Source of the DNA: Lachnospiraceae bacterium
GTDB taxonomy: Bacteria; Bacillota; Clostridia; Lachnospirales; Lachnospiraceae
Reading direction: 5' to 3'
DNA length: 64,000 bases
NCBI GenBank assembly: GCA_017552715.1
Contig: JAFZOW010000085.1
Span: 39,240 to 103,239, forward strand
Shown: in pieces, positions 63,732 to 64,000 of the stretch
How positions within the stretch are numbered: the stretch's first letter is position 1
How the letters are laid out: the number at the start of each line of letters is the position of its first letter
Notes under the pieces: generated by a model
Database searches by the model: none
What the model was told of the DNA's origin: nothing
Seen by the model: the letters and a program-made list of their open reading frames with translations, nothing else
Translations under genes and position numbers: made by a program

Positions 63732-64000
63732 AACTGCATTTTATCCTGTATAGCCGAATCCCGGGGTCGGTCCGTCCCCGGGATTCAGTTTACTTTCAAT
63801 CCAATATTTATCCGAGGCTTGTAAAATCTGCCGTACCCGCGAGCCGGAAGCTTATCTTCACTTCTGAAACCATCAAAAATTGTATTGACAAAGTTAAGTT
63901 TTCTTACGGAAGTAAAAAATGACCTCCGGAAGCCCTGAAAAATGGGCTTTCTTTTTTTTCTCCGGGGGCTTCAGTTAACATAAAGTGCCATTTTAGGGCA
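63732..64000 (+). other. Gene-free end of window with two terminator-like hairpins
   Basis: A perfect 11-bp stem GAATCCCGGGG (63756-63766) / CCCCGGGATTC (63776-63786) ends the Uma2 gene, with little U-run. A second hairpin, GAAGCCC (63929-63935) / GGGCTTT (63944-63950), is followed by CTTTTTTTT. It has no gene upstream after the first one and may end a small RNA. A TTGACA lies at 63885-63890 without a clear -10. Confidence 0.5.

Noticed and set aside
1-64000. CRISPR array, rRNA operon or transposase gene
   Set aside because: No spaced identical repeats, no rRNA-like sequence and no transposase frame were seen in the window.

Overview
The window looks like a piece of chromosome from a strictly anaerobic clostridium of the family Lachnospiraceae. 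By eye the base composition is about 50% GC. Three things point there: large exported proteins made of Big_2-like Ig repeats, the gmk-yaaR-holB-ricT-rsmI housekeeping cluster, and a PadR / HAAS membrane protein / DUF4097 module. Genus and species cannot be fixed from what is visible. Promoters are unusually easy to read, mostly TTGACA, 17 bases, TATAAT-like.

Region 1 (1-16501) holds envelope and housekeeping genes. It has a 5'-truncated surface protein, the convergent padR operon (its DUF4097 gene is broken by an in-frame TAG), an exported lysozyme-like protein, the tldD/tldE protease pair, a large caspase-like surface protein whose frame is broken by one extra G, murG, rsmA and a tRNA-Val(CAC).

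Region 2 (16502-19440) is accessory: an AT-rich AAA ATPase with a nuclease-like C-terminus, a scrap of a Crp/Fnr regulator, and an acyltransferase.

Region 3 (19608-23421) is the conserved cluster guanylate kinase, YaaR, HolB, RicT and RsmI, read from a consensus promoter that sits almost on the start codon.

Region 4 (23411-46447) is the most unusual part: a tight nine-gene string. It encodes a membrane SpoIIE-type phosphatase, a STAS anti-sigma-factor antagonist, an RsbW-like protein with a degenerate ATP site, three tandem-GNAT proteins, a membrane protein with what looks like a dead GGDEF domain, a 2201-residue protein with an ABC1/UbiB-type kinase core inside long coiled coils, and a 3362-residue cytoplasmic protein with no domain I recognise. 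I propose it as a candidate undescribed system in which partner switching controls a giant cytoplasmic assembly.

Region 5 (46457-61189) is an exopolysaccharide locus that starts 9 bases after the giant gene: initiating sugar-phosphate transferase, chain-length regulator, six glycosyltransferases, EpsG-type polymerase, PglK-like ABC flippase, O-antigen-ligase-like protein and a convergent GT-C transferase. A 168-base foldback element lies within it.

Region 6 (61250-64000) has an AbrB-type regulator translationally coupled to an MGT-family glycosyltransferase, with a near-perfect operator over the -10 box, then a Uma2-family nuclease gene and two terminator-like hairpins.
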